A stretch of 64,000 nt of DNA from NCBI GenBank assembly GCA_942493035.1, contig OW818666.1, forward strand, positions 930,001 through 994,000, given 5' to 3'. This stretch comes from WRGT01 sp942493035 (GTDB taxonomy: Bacteria; Spirochaetota; UBA4802; UBA5550). Below, piece by piece: positions 52,440 through 60,860 of the stretch (the stretch's first letter is position 1; each line of letters begins with the position of its first letter). The notes beneath the pieces were generated by a model that saw only the letters and a program-made list of their open reading frames with translations, searched no databases and had not been told where the DNA came from. A program made the position numbers and the translations under genes.

Positions 52440-52673
52440 TCAATAATCGTAAAGATTGGATGATGGTTTTCCAGTTACAATCTCGTTTGAATCTCTTTCC
52501 AGTCTGTTGATCATTTTTTGAAGCTTATCCTTTGTCTCTTCCGAGTATTGTACTTCATCACATCTCATACATTTTGATGCAGGTACATTTTCCAGTATAA
52601 AAGTAAAATTTTTATTACTGTTTCTATAAGTGCTTTTCCCGTCTATAAGTACACCGCCGCATTTGCAGTTCAT
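52440..52673 (-). CDS. YgiT-type zinc-finger protein
   Basis: A 77-residue protein starting MNCKCGG with a second pair CMRC, then a basic helical tail; this is the YgiT/MqsA N-terminal zinc finger without the Xre DNA-binding domain. Such short forms commonly pair with a DUF4258 or BrnT-like toxin gene directly upstream. None is visible here: the region upstream (52674-53119) is non-coding. It is either an orphan or has another role. Confidence 0.75.
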   Translation of the reverse strand: MNCKCGGVLIDGKSTYRNSNKNFTFILENVPASKCMRCDEVQYSEETKDKLQKMINRLERDSNEIVTGKPSSNLYDY

Positions 52674-52930
52674 GTTTTTCCTCTGGATCGCCTTTTTTGC
52701 ATAATAACTTCATTGCAACAGTTTAATGTCAATAAAATAAGGTTATGAAAGTGATTCATTTTTGTAAATTTATTTCACTGTGTCAGATAAAGAGTTTTAT
52801 CTGTGGAACTGCGGTTATTTTTAGAAGCATCATTTATAATGGATAATTTTTATGATCTTTTATGTATATCTGTATATCTTTTAATATCAATATAATAAAT
52901 TCTGAGGATAGAATTCTGAATATTATTAAA

Positions 52931-53017
52931 TTGTTTATAAACCAGTGGCATTCTAACTCCACCGCGCCCCTGGTAGAGGCAGAGATAAATTTACCGCCAG
53001 CTTATGGTCACTTATAA
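52931..53017. repeat. repeat family B, copy 7
   Basis: TTGTTTATAAACCAGTGGC on the left, CTCCACCGCGCC-cct-GGTAGAGGCAGAG in the core and TACCGCCAGCTTATGGTCAC on the right. The core is partly mispaired. Confidence 0.7.
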
Positions 53018-53045
53018 TATTATGTCTCTCGGAACAGGTTTTTAA

Positions 53046-53074
53046 TTGACATGTGTATGTATAAAATATTTAAT
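53046..53074 (+). promoter_or_regulatory. promoter of the cobB-mutL-coaC operon
   Basis: TTGACA (53046-53051) and TTTAAT (53069-53074), spacer 17, 45 bases before the cobB start codon. Confidence 0.4.
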
Positions 53075-53119
53075 AATAATTATTATTGCTCGTACTTTTA
53101 AAGAACTCCGGAGTGTGCA

Positions 53120-53863
53120 ATGGATAGTAACATTATAAAAGCTGCTGAAATAATAAAAAAATCTAAGCATATGATTGCTCTCACCGGAGCGGGGATTTCC
53201 GTTGAAAGCGGTATACCCGATTTCAGAAGTGCCGGCGGTTTATGGGATAAATATGATCCGGCTATTTATGCATCTATTTACTCTTTTAAAAATATGCCGG
53301 AAAAAGTCTGGGATATGATCTTTGATATGATTGAAATTACAGAATCGGCAAAACCGAATAAAGGACACCTGGCACTTGCCGATCTTGAAAAAATGAAATT
53401 ATTGAAGGCTGTAATTACACAGAATATAGATAACCTCCATCAGGAAGCCGGGAGTCAGAACGTAATAGAGTATCATGGTAACGCCAAACATCTGGTGTGT
53501 CTAACCTGTTCTTCCGAATACAGTGCATCAGAATTTGAGATATCGGAAAGACGTATACCTCATTGTGAAAGCTGCGGGAAAATATTGAAACCCTCTGTAA
53601 TTTTTTTTGGTGAGAACATTCCGCAGCGGGCTCTCTCGGAATCACAGAGATACGCGGAAACTGCCGATGTGGTACTTGTCGTAGGGACATCTGCTGTTGT
53701 ATATCCGGCAGCAGGGATTCCAAAAATTGCTAAAGGGCGGGGAGCTGTGATAATAGAATTTAATCTCGAAGAGACAGAACTTACCGGAAGCGATACTGAT
53801 ATTTTTATACAGGGTTCAGCCGGTGAGACTCTCCCTGAACTTGTGAAACAGCTGAAAAAATAA
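53120..53863 (+). CDS. cobB: NAD-dependent protein deacylase (sirtuin)
   Basis: A 247-residue sirtuin that removes acyl groups from lysines using NAD. Motifs: ALTGAGISVESGIPDFRS (NAD site, residues 20-37), TQNIDNLH, catalytic His in IEYHGNA, zinc ligands CLTC and CESC, and VGTSAVVYPAAGIP near the end. The substrate pocket residues that mark desuccinylases (A...YxxR) were not identified by eye. It is the first gene of a six-gene operon. Confidence 0.94.
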   Translation: MDSNIIKAAEIIKKSKHMIALTGAGISVESGIPDFRSAGGLWDKYDPAIYASIYSFKNMPEKVWDMIFDMIEITESAKPNKGHLALADLEKMKLLKAVITQNIDNLHQEAGSQNVIEYHGNAKHLVCLTCSSEYSASEFEISERRIPHCESCGKILKPSVIFFGENIPQRALSESQRYAETADVVLVVGTSAVVYPAAGIPKIAKGRGAVIIEFNLEETELTGSDTDIFIQGSAGETLPELVKQLKK

Positions 53864-53872
53864 GGAAATATA

Positions 53873-55618
53873 TTGAAAAGAATTATACTTTTACCTGATC
53901 ATATAAAACATATGATAGCAGCGGGAGAGGTCGTAGAAGGACCTTTTTCCGTTGTAAAAGAACTTGTTGAAAACTCAATCGATGCGGGTGCTTCGGCAAT
54001 TGATGTGCAGGTTCTCGATTCGGGTCTTAAAAAAATTATGGTCCGTGATAACGGTTCCGGGATTCTGAAGGATGATATAGCTCTTTCAATCCAGGAACAT
54101 GCAACAAGTAAAATTACAGACATCTCCGGTCTTCAGAATGTTACGACTTACGGATTCAGAGGGGAGGCTCTGTCGAGTATCTCTTCAATTTCCGATCTTG
54201 TAATCCTTTCAAATACTTCCGGCGAGACTATCGGTTCAAGACTCGAATCATCAGGCGGAACAGTTAATATATCCGATTTTGCAGGTTCTCAGGGGACAAC
54301 AATAATTGTAGAAAATCTTTTCTACAATATGCCTGCCAGAAAAAAGTTTTTAAAATCAAAAAAAACAGAACTTAGAAACATAAGGGAGACCATATTGAAG
54401 ATGGCTCTCCCTGCTTATGATGTTGCATTTACTCTTGATGTTGACGGTAAAAGAGAGATATCGCTTCAGGCGGTGAAGACTCAGGATGAGCGGATACAGC
54501 AGGTCTTCGGGAAAACGATTCTGCAGAGTCTTTATATAGAAGAGCTTAGCGACATTAAGGTCCGGTTGAAAGGGTATCTGTCTAAACCTGAATTTATGAA
54601 GGGTTCACGAAACATGCAGTTTTTATATGTAAACAACAGGGCGATAGAGTATAAGTTTTTCTCATACCACCTGTCCCGTGCATATGACGCCGTCATTCCC
54701 AGAGGCAAGTATCCCGCCGCAATTATCTTTATCGAGATTGACCCGGAACTTATTGACGTTAATATACATCCCGCTAAACGGGAGGTTAAACTTTTCGATC
54801 AGAAATATATTGATGATATGATCTACAACCTTGCATCAAAGAGTTTAAGCAAGCCTCATTCAATTCCCGATTCATTTTTAAAAGCAGCACCGGTTGAATT
54901 CAGTGTCAGTAAAACTGCAGTTTCAACGGGTTCATATTCTCTCCCTCCGCGCACTGCATCTGTCTCAGCGGAAAAAGATCAGTCCGAAACTCCATACACC
55001 GGAACACTGTTTGAGCCAGGCGAAGTGAGCATCCCTGTAAATCCGGATCATAAAACTGATAGAGGATTGAAAATTCTCGGCACGCTTTTTGATACATATA
55101 TTCTCATAGAGGATGATGATAAACTTCTTCTGATCGATTTTCATGCAGCTCATGAAAGGATACAATATGATAAACTGATTCTCAACCGCGGGGAAATAGA
55201 GTTCCAGGAATTGATTTTCCCGGTCAGTATTGAACTTTCAATTGATGACTATAGTCTGGTTACCGATAATCTTGAAATTTTTAATGAAATCGGATTTGAA
55301 ATTGAAGAATTTTCGGATTATACAATAATTGTACGGTCGGCACCGGTAATAGCCGGCAGTTATAAAATTGATGAATTAATAAAAAATATGATTGATAATA
55401 TAAAAGATGGTATAAAAAGTAATGATCTTATTGAGAGGTTCTATTCCCTTGTCGCATGCCACTCGGCAAAGAGATCCGGCGATAAATTGAGCCGTTCAGA
55501 TATGGAGACGCTCACGCGTAAAGTGCTTGATGGTGAGATGGAGTTAAGGTGTCCTCACGGGAGGCCTTTCTTCTTTACTATAAATCAGAATGACCTTGAG
55601 AGGATATTTAAAAGATAA
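53873..55618 (+). CDS. mutL: DNA mismatch repair protein MutL
   Basis: A 581-residue protein with TTG start 53873 (AAGGAAA upstream), nine bases after cobB. GHKL ATPase: VKELVENSIDAGAS, RDNGSGI, TYGFRGEALSSI. The C-terminal domain has the endonuclease-type motifs DFHAAHERIQYDK and CPHGRP, so it is probably the nicking form found in bacteria without MutH. In the first motif the usual final Glu (DxHAxxExxxxE) is Asp. It overlaps the next gene start by one base (TAATG). Confidence 0.94.
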   Translation: MKRIILLPDHIKHMIAAGEVVEGPFSVVKELVENSIDAGASAIDVQVLDSGLKKIMVRDNGSGILKDDIALSIQEHATSKITDISGLQNVTTYGFRGEALSSISSISDLVILSNTSGETIGSRLESSGGTVNISDFAGSQGTTIIVENLFYNMPARKKFLKSKKTELRNIRETILKMALPAYDVAFTLDVDGKREISLQAVKTQDERIQQVFGKTILQSLYIEELSDIKVRLKGYLSKPEFMKGSRNMQFLYVNNRAIEYKFFSYHLSRAYDAVIPRGKYPAAIIFIEIDPELIDVNIHPAKREVKLFDQKYIDDMIYNLASKSLSKPHSIPDSFLKAAPVEFSVSKTAVSTGSYSLPPRTASVSAEKDQSETPYTGTLFEPGEVSIPVNPDHKTDRGLKILGTLFDTYILIEDDDKLLLIDFHAAHERIQYDKLILNRGEIEFQELIFPVSIELSIDDYSLVTDNLEIFNEIGFEIEEFSDYTIIVRSAPVIAGSYKIDELIKNMIDNIKDGIKSNDLIERFYSLVACHSAKRSGDKLSRSDMETLTRKVLDGEMELRCPHGRPFFFTINQNDLERIFKR

Positions 55619-56154
55619 TGAAAAAGATAGTACTGGCAGTCGGTTCATCAATCTCGGCGTATAAATCATGTGACCTTGCGCGTCTCTTTGTGAAAGGCGG
55701 ATATGATGTTTATGTTGTAATAACTGAAAATGCGGCAAAACTTGTTTCTCCAATTGCTCTTGAAGCGCTCACCGGTCATCCTGTATATACTGATGAAACA
55801 TTATGGGAAAAACATGAGATGGGTCATATTACTCTGAAAGAGAATGCTGCACTTTTTCTGGCAGCGCCTGCTACTGCCAATATGATCGGAAAATTTGCAA
55901 ATGGAATTGCCGATGACATGGTAAGCACTACATTTCTTGCAATGATATGTCCTATACTTATTGCACCGGCAATGAATCCCAATATGTACAGTCATCCCTC
56001 TGTTCAGTTTAATATAGAAAAGTTAAAAGGCTGGGGTTTTGGATTTGTCGAACCCGATGAAGGACTTGTAGCATGCGGCGATACCGGGAAAGGGAGACTT
56101 GCTGATATAAATACAATATATGAGGCGGCAGTACGTGTTATTGAAGGAGAGTAA
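55618..56154 (+). CDS. coaC: phosphopantothenoylcysteine decarboxylase (CoaC part of split CoaBC)
   Basis: A 178-residue flavoprotein, equal to the first half of Dfp/CoaBC. It has LAVGSSISAYKSCDLARLF, the active-site LAAPATANMIGKFANGIADD, the PAMNPNMY motif and the substrate-clamp ACGDTGKGRL. It decarboxylates phosphopantothenoylcysteine in coenzyme A synthesis. It ends with VIEGE and a stop exactly where the linker to the CoaB domain normally begins, and the CoaB frame overlaps in +1. See the finding on a possible frameshift. Confidence 0.92.
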   Translation: MKKIVLAVGSSISAYKSCDLARLFVKGGYDVYVVITENAAKLVSPIALEALTGHPVYTDETLWEKHEMGHITLKENAALFLAAPATANMIGKFANGIADDMVSTTFLAMICPILIAPAMNPNMYSHPSVQFNIEKLKGWGFGFVEPDEGLVACGDTGKGRLADINTIYEAAVRVIEGE

Positions 56155-56815
56155 AATTATCGTTACCGGAGGACCCACACGCGAGTGGTTCGATCCGATA
56201 CGATATATATCTAATGCCTCAAGCGGAAAGATGGGAATAGCTCTTGCTGATGAAGCGTATAAGCTTTCAAAAAATACGGTTTTTATTCATGGACCTATAA
56301 GTGAACATCTCTTAAAAGATAAACCATACGAGTGCCGTAAAATTGAAACAACAGCGGATCTGCTGGAAGCTGTCCTGGATGAAATTGAAGAGAATTCAGT
56401 CCTGGTGATGTGTGCCGCTCCTGCTGATTATACTCCAATAGAAAAATCTGATGAAAAAATAAAAAAGCAGAATGGGGATATTATATTACATATGAAGCGC
56501 ACCCCCGATATTCTGAAAAATGTCGCGGATACCAGAAAATCCAGAAAATTGAAAAATTTTTTTGTAACAGGATTTGCAGCTGAAACGATGAATACAGAAG
56601 CCTATGCCATGTCAAAACTGACAGCTAAAGATCTCGATATGATATGTCTTAATGATGTATCGCAGGAAGGTGCAGGATTTAATGTCGATACTAATGTTAT
56701 AACTCTTTTTACCAGGAGCGGATTGAAAATTGAACTCCCTATTCTTACAAAGGAGAGAGCAGCATCTGAAATTTTTAAACAGATTGATGCGGAACTTTTA
56801 AAGAGAGGTGATTAG
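56120..56815 (+). CDS. coaB: phosphopantothenate-cysteine ligase (CoaB part of split CoaBC)
   Basis: The frame contains the complete CoaB domain: IIVTGGPTREWFDPIRYISN, ASSGKMGIALADEAY, MCAAPADYTPIEKSDEKIKK and FVTGFAAETMN. It couples cysteine to phosphopantothenate, preceding the CoaC step. Homology begins at about 56153, so the true beginning is unclear: ATG 56120, GTG 56135 or TTG 56141 lie in frame but none has a good spaced ribosome site. The AAGGAGAG at 56144-56151 could initiate translation after the coaC stop or promote a +1 frameshift. Confidence 0.9.
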   Translation: MRRQYVLLKESKIIVTGGPTREWFDPIRYISNASSGKMGIALADEAYKLSKNTVFIHGPISEHLLKDKPYECRKIETTADLLEAVLDEIEENSVLVMCAAPADYTPIEKSDEKIKKQNGDIILHMKRTPDILKNVADTRKSRKLKNFFVTGFAAETMNTEAYAMSKLTAKDLDMICLNDVSQEGAGFNVDTNVITLFTRSGLKIELPILTKERAASEIFKQIDAELLKRGD

Positions 56816-56817
56816 TT

Positions 56818-57648
56818 ATGTATATACGAAAACCGGCAGTGGCAGGTTCTTTTTATCCCGGAGATCCGGATGAACTGCAGAAACTGATTTCTGCATATTT
56901 AGATAGCGCAGGACCGTTATCAGGAGAGCTTTCAAATAATAAGATTCTGGGAATAATATCTCCTCATGCAGGATATGTTTATTCAGGTCCTGTAGCGGCA
57001 TATGGATTCAACTATCTTGCACAGAGCAGCTTTAATAGATTTGTGGTTATTGCTCCTTCGCACAGAGGAAGATTTAACGGCGTTTCTGTTATCCCTGAAG
57101 GGCTTTTTAAAACTCCCCTTGGAGATGTTGAGATTGATTCAGATTTGGGAGAAAGACTTGAAAAAAGAGATCATTTTGGTTTTATAAAAGAAGCTCACGA
57201 AGCTGAACATTCGCTTGAAGTACAGATCCCTTTTCTTCAGATGGTCAAACCTGATGCGAGTATTGTACCGCTTGTAATCGGTACGACTGATCCTGAACTC
57301 TGTATTAATATAGGGAAGACAATCGCAGAGGAGATAAAAAAAACCGGAGAAGAATATGGTATAATTATCTCGACTGATCTTTCTCATTATCATTCATATA
57401 ATATGGCAGTTAAGAAAGACAAAGACTTTATTGATGCACTGGAACTGTTCGATGAAAATAGAGTCGCAGAGGTTATCTCCTCAGGAAAAAGTGAAGCATG
57501 CGGCGAGGGCGGAGTACTTGCTGGAATATCACTGGCCCGTGAACTCGGCGCAAAAACAATAAAAGCAGTAAAATACGCTAATTCCGGGGATACTGCCGGT
57601 TCAAAAGATCAGGTCGTCGGATATCTTTCAGCGCTGATACTCGGCTGA
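56818..57648 (+). CDS. MEMO family protein (AmmeMemoRadiSam B)
   Basis: A 276-residue protein of the MEMO/extradiol-dioxygenase-like fold. It has KPAVAGSFYPGDPDEL, SPHAGYVYSGPVAAYGF, APSHRGRFNGVSV, EHSLEVQIPFLQ and STDLSHYH, with conserved His/Asp/Cys (SEACGEGG) around the metal-like pocket. In bacteria, MEMO and AMMECR1 proteins form a set with a radical-SAM enzyme (AmmeMemoRadiSam), whose reaction is unknown to me. It starts two bases after coaB, so it is in the same operon. Confidence 0.93.
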   Translation: MYIRKPAVAGSFYPGDPDELQKLISAYLDSAGPLSGELSNNKILGIISPHAGYVYSGPVAAYGFNYLAQSSFNRFVVIAPSHRGRFNGVSVIPEGLFKTPLGDVEIDSDLGERLEKRDHFGFIKEAHEAEHSLEVQIPFLQMVKPDASIVPLVIGTTDPELCINIGKTIAEEIKKTGEEYGIIISTDLSHYHSYNMAVKKDKDFIDALELFDENRVAEVISSGKSEACGEGGVLAGISLARELGAKTIKAVKYANSGDTAGSKDQVVGYLSALILG

Positions 57649-57663
57649 TGGAGGATATGTATT

Positions 57664-58224
57664 ATGATTGAATTAAATAAAGATCAGCAGGTAAAACTGT
57701 TAAAGCTTGCAAGAAAAACAATAGCTGACAAACTCGGCATTTCTGAAGATATTGAAGATCCTGCTTTTGATGATGATATCTTTAAAGAAAAATGCGGGGC
57801 ATTTGTAACTATTCATATAAAGGGTAACCTTAGAGGGTGTATCGGGTATATAGAGGGTGTAAAAACAATCCCTGAAACAGTGAAGGATATGGCTGCGGCT
57901 TCGGCTTTCAGTGATCCGAGATTTTCATCGCTTACACCGGAAGAATATAAAAAAATAGATATTGAAATATCTATACTCAGTCCTGTGGAAAAAGTAAATG
58001 ATCTAAAAGAAATAGTAGTCGGAAGGGATGGCCTGATTGTAACCAGAGGATACAACCGGGGGCTCCTCCTTCCCCAGGTGCCTGTTGAACATGGGTGGGA
58101 TCTTGATGCTTTTCTTTCACATACATGCGGTAAAGCGGGACTATCGGCCGATTCATGGAGAAAGCCCGATGTATTAATCGAAAAATTTTCAGCTCAGGTT
58201 TTTTCCGAGAATGAATTAAATTGA
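57664..58224 (+). CDS. AMMECR1 family protein (AmmeMemoRadiSam A)
   Basis: A 186-residue AMMECR1 domain protein with GGAGGA site, 15 bases after the MEMO gene. The nearly invariant LRGCIG motif is present (NLRGCIGYIEGV), with FSDPRFSSLTPEEY, LSPVEKV and LLLPQVPVEHGWD. Usually accompanied by MEMO and a radical-SAM partner; the last is not next to it here. Last gene of the cobB operon. Confidence 0.93.
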   Translation: MIELNKDQQVKLLKLARKTIADKLGISEDIEDPAFDDDIFKEKCGAFVTIHIKGNLRGCIGYIEGVKTIPETVKDMAAASAFSDPRFSSLTPEEYKKIDIEISILSPVEKVNDLKEIVVGRDGLIVTRGYNRGLLLPQVPVEHGWDLDAFLSHTCGKAGLSADSWRKPDVLIEKFSAQVFSENELN

Positions 58225-58278
58225 TAAGGCTTTCCAGCTGATCTGCTAGGGATTTTAATAAATCCGTTTAACGGTTTG

Positions 58279-58334
58279 TGATTGCTCAGAACCATCGGCA
58301 TTCAGTCTCAGCCGGTTTAGAATTAGATAAGTAG
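58279..58334. repeat. repeat family B, copy 10 (decayed)
   Basis: GTGATTGCTCAGAACCATCGGC and GCCGGTTTAGAATTAG resemble family-B ends, with the core lost. Weakest member; could be chance. Confidence 0.35.
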
Positions 58335-58370
58335 TAGTGAATAAATATAAAAACAGGTTGTTGATTTATA

Positions 58371-58835
58371 ATGAAATTTAAAAAAAATGTAGTAGTAATG
58401 CTGATTTTACTGATGTTTTTCGCTTTATCCTGCAAAGAGAAAAAAGCATTTGTCGATCCGGCCTATGTTTTTATGAAATGGTCCAGTGCTGTAAAAAATC
58501 TTAACTACAAAGAGTATGCTGAATGCGAAGCATTCCCGAAAGATGAAATTGTATTCCGCGAGCTTTATACAGATTTTTACTATTCCGATCTCATAATACG
58601 TGAATTGGGGAAACTGAATGAGAATGATACCGGAAGTGATATAGATGGTTTTAAATATAATATCAGAAAAGTATACTTCGAGTGCCGGAGAGTTGAACGG
58701 AAAACCGGCAGAGCTGTGCAGGAGATGAAGGGTGATATAGAGTTTATAAATTATATAAACGGTCCTAAATTGAATAAAGGGTGGCTCATGTATAATAGAA
58801 CAATAATAAGTACGGGGATGAGTATTAAGAAATGA
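58371..58835 (+). CDS. small lipoprotein preceding LolC/E
   Basis: A 154-residue protein with lipobox FALSC (Cys 21) after a basic/hydrophobic signal. The rest is mixed helical/strand and has no recognised domain; FVDPAYVFMKWSSAVKNLNY resembles the NTF2-like start of small export lipoproteins. Its stop overlaps the permease start (ATGA), indicating co-translation, so it may be a substrate or accessory of the lipoprotein-release system. Confidence 0.75.
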   Translation: MKFKKNVVVMLILLMFFALSCKEKKAFVDPAYVFMKWSSAVKNLNYKEYAECEAFPKDEIVFRELYTDFYYSDLIIRELGKLNENDTGSDIDGFKYNIRKVYFECRRVERKTGRAVQEMKGDIEFINYINGPKLNKGWLMYNRTIISTGMSIKK

Positions 58836-60136
58836 AATTTTTTGAATTGTTTGTCGGATTCCGCTATCTGAAATCGAAGAAGGCTCAGGGGTTTATCTCA
58901 TTCAATACTCTTCTTTCGGTTCTGATAGTCTTTATAGGTGTTTTTATTCTTATCCTGGTTCTTTCTGTTATGAACGGTTTCCAGGGTCAGATAAAGAATA
59001 AAATACTCGATGTAGATTCACACATTGTTGTAACAACTCTTGCAGGTGAAATTGATGGAGCTGCCATTAAAAATTATCGTGATATCACTGAAAAAATAAA
59101 GAAGATAGACAACATAGTATCTGCAAATGCCTACATACAGGGGCAGGGATTATTCAGATTTAAAAGAAATATAGGACCGATTATGATCCGGGGGATGGGA
59201 TCGAAAGACAATATACCCCTTGATATTACAAAATTTATAACCTCAAACAAAAAAGCATTCTGTAACGAGAAGGGTATTTATATCGGCGAAGAGATGGCAA
59301 CGAATTACGGTATTAAAGCCGGCCATCAGATTGAGCTGATTGTTCCTCAGGGGAGACTTACTGCTTTTACCGGTATTACGCCCGGTATAGGAAGATATAA
59401 GGTCCTCGGTTTTTTCAAAACCGGATATTACGATTTTGATACTAAACTGATCATGATGTCGCTGGCTGACAGTCAGGCGCTTTTTTCACTCGGGGATGTC
59501 GCTTATGCGGTTGGAGTAAAAATAGATGACATTTATAAAATGGATAAAATGTCATCTCTGATCCAGTCCGCAATCGGTTTTGAATATGTTACAATGACAG
59601 CGGAACAGAGAAATCATAATCTTTTCTACGCGCTTAAACTGGAAAAACTGATAATGACAGTTATACTTTTTCTGGTTATTGTTGCGTCAGGTTTTACTAT
59701 TATGGGGACAATAGTAATGGTTGTAATGGAAAAAAGGCGGGCAATCGGGATTCTAAAGTCCATGGGTGCAAAACCGTCGTCTATTATGATAATTTTTGTT
59801 CTTGAGGGATTCCTTATCGGAGTTATAGGGACTTTTCTTGGTGTAGTTCTGGGACTTGCTGCTTCTCTGAATCTTGAAGCAATTATTATCTGGATTGAAG
59901 ATGCAATAAATGCTGTTATGGCTTATGCGTATCAGGTATTTGATCTTGGAGTTTTTTATAGAATAAATATAGTACCTACTAACGTTTATTATATAGATTC
60001 TATCCCCACGGAGATCAGTCCTGAGTTTGTTGTCTTTATAGCTGCATCAGCGATATTTCTCTCAACATTTGCCGCGATTTTCCCGGCGTGGCAGGCTTCC
60101 AGGCAGAAACCTGTTGAAACTATCAGGTATGAGTAG
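58832..60136 (+). CDS. LolC/LolE-type lipoprotein-release ABC permease
   Basis: A 434-residue permease with four transmembrane helices: one at the N-terminus (about 28-50) after ARFVGFRYLKSKKAQGF-like lead (ELFVGFRYLKSKKAQGF), a large periplasmic MacB-type domain (about 60-270) and three near the C-terminus (ending AAIFPAWQASRQKPVETIRY). LolCE extracts mature lipoproteins from the inner membrane for LolA. Here a single permease gene is seen, so it may act as a homodimer. LolD follows after eight bases. Confidence 0.92.
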   Translation: MKFFELFVGFRYLKSKKAQGFISFNTLLSVLIVFIGVFILILVLSVMNGFQGQIKNKILDVDSHIVVTTLAGEIDGAAIKNYRDITEKIKKIDNIVSANAYIQGQGLFRFKRNIGPIMIRGMGSKDNIPLDITKFITSNKKAFCNEKGIYIGEEMATNYGIKAGHQIELIVPQGRLTAFTGITPGIGRYKVLGFFKTGYYDFDTKLIMMSLADSQALFSLGDVAYAVGVKIDDIYKMDKMSSLIQSAIGFEYVTMTAEQRNHNLFYALKLEKLIMTVILFLVIVASGFTIMGTIVMVVMEKRRAIGILKSMGAKPSSIMIIFVLEGFLIGVIGTFLGVVLGLAASLNLEAIIIWIEDAINAVMAYAYQVFDLGVFYRINIVPTNVYYIDSIPTEISPEFVVFIAASAIFLSTFAAIFPAWQASRQKPVETIRYE

Positions 60137-60144
60137 GTTAATTA

Positions 60145-60840
60145 ATGAATTCAGATAATATAATAATTGATGTAAAAGGTCTTGAGAAATCCTACGGATA
60201 CGGTAGAAACAGCATAAAAGTTCTGCGCGGGATTGATCTTGAAATATCTAAAGGGGACGCTGTTTCAATCACAGGTCCCAGCGGCACCGGTAAATCAACT
60301 CTTCTCAATATGATAGGCTGTCTTGATAACTTTGATAAAGGGAGTCTGAAACTTGCAGGAAAGGATGTCTCTTCTTTCACGGTTGATGAGCTTTCGTCGT
60401 TCAGAAACAGACATGTGGGATTCATATTTCAGCTTCATAATCTTTTGCCTGAATTTACAGCTCTTGAAAATGTAATGATTCCGCTTCTGATAAGGAGAAC
60501 TCCTTCAAAAACAGCCCGTGAAATGTCCATGGAGCTTCTGAAAAAATTTAATATGGAAGACCGTGCAGGACACAAGCCGGGAGAGATGTCCGGAGGTGAG
60601 TGTCAGCGTGTTGCTGTGGCACGTGCAATCGTCGGTGAACCTGATTTAATCCTTGCAGATGAACCGACTGGAAGTCTTGATTCGAAAAATTCTATGATAC
60701 TGCTTGAAATCCTGCTGGAGCTCTGCAGAGCAAAAGGGAGTACTGTAGTTATCGTAACTCATGATATGAAAATAGCCGGTATGACTCAGCGTGTAATACC
60801 GATGCTTGACGGACTCATTGTTAATTCAGAAGATTTATAA
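60145..60840 (+). CDS. lolD: lipoprotein-release ABC transporter ATP-binding protein
   Basis: A 231-residue ATPase. Walker A GPSGTGKST, Q-loop GFIFQLHNLLPEFTALENV, signature MSGGECQRVAVARA, Walker B LILADEPTGSLD and the H-loop VTHDMK. The FQLHNLLPEF sequence is characteristic of LolD/MacB ATPases. It energises the adjacent permease at the inner membrane. The large number of lipoproteins in the window fits a need for this system. Confidence 0.94.
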   Translation: MNSDNIIIDVKGLEKSYGYGRNSIKVLRGIDLEISKGDAVSITGPSGTGKSTLLNMIGCLDNFDKGSLKLAGKDVSSFTVDELSSFRNRHVGFIFQLHNLLPEFTALENVMIPLLIRRTPSKTAREMSMELLKKFNMEDRAGHKPGEMSGGECQRVAVARAIVGEPDLILADEPTGSLDSKNSMILLEILLELCRAKGSTVVIVTHDMKIAGMTQRVIPMLDGLIVNSEDL

Positions 60841-60860
60841 AGTTTTGTTAATGGGGTGCT

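Larger units (their letters stand above)
52674..53119. other. intergenic region with repeat B7 and cobB promoter
   Basis: AT-rich. Contains repeat B7 and the promoter at 53046-53074. No toxin-like or other small gene was found in any frame. Confidence 0.5.
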
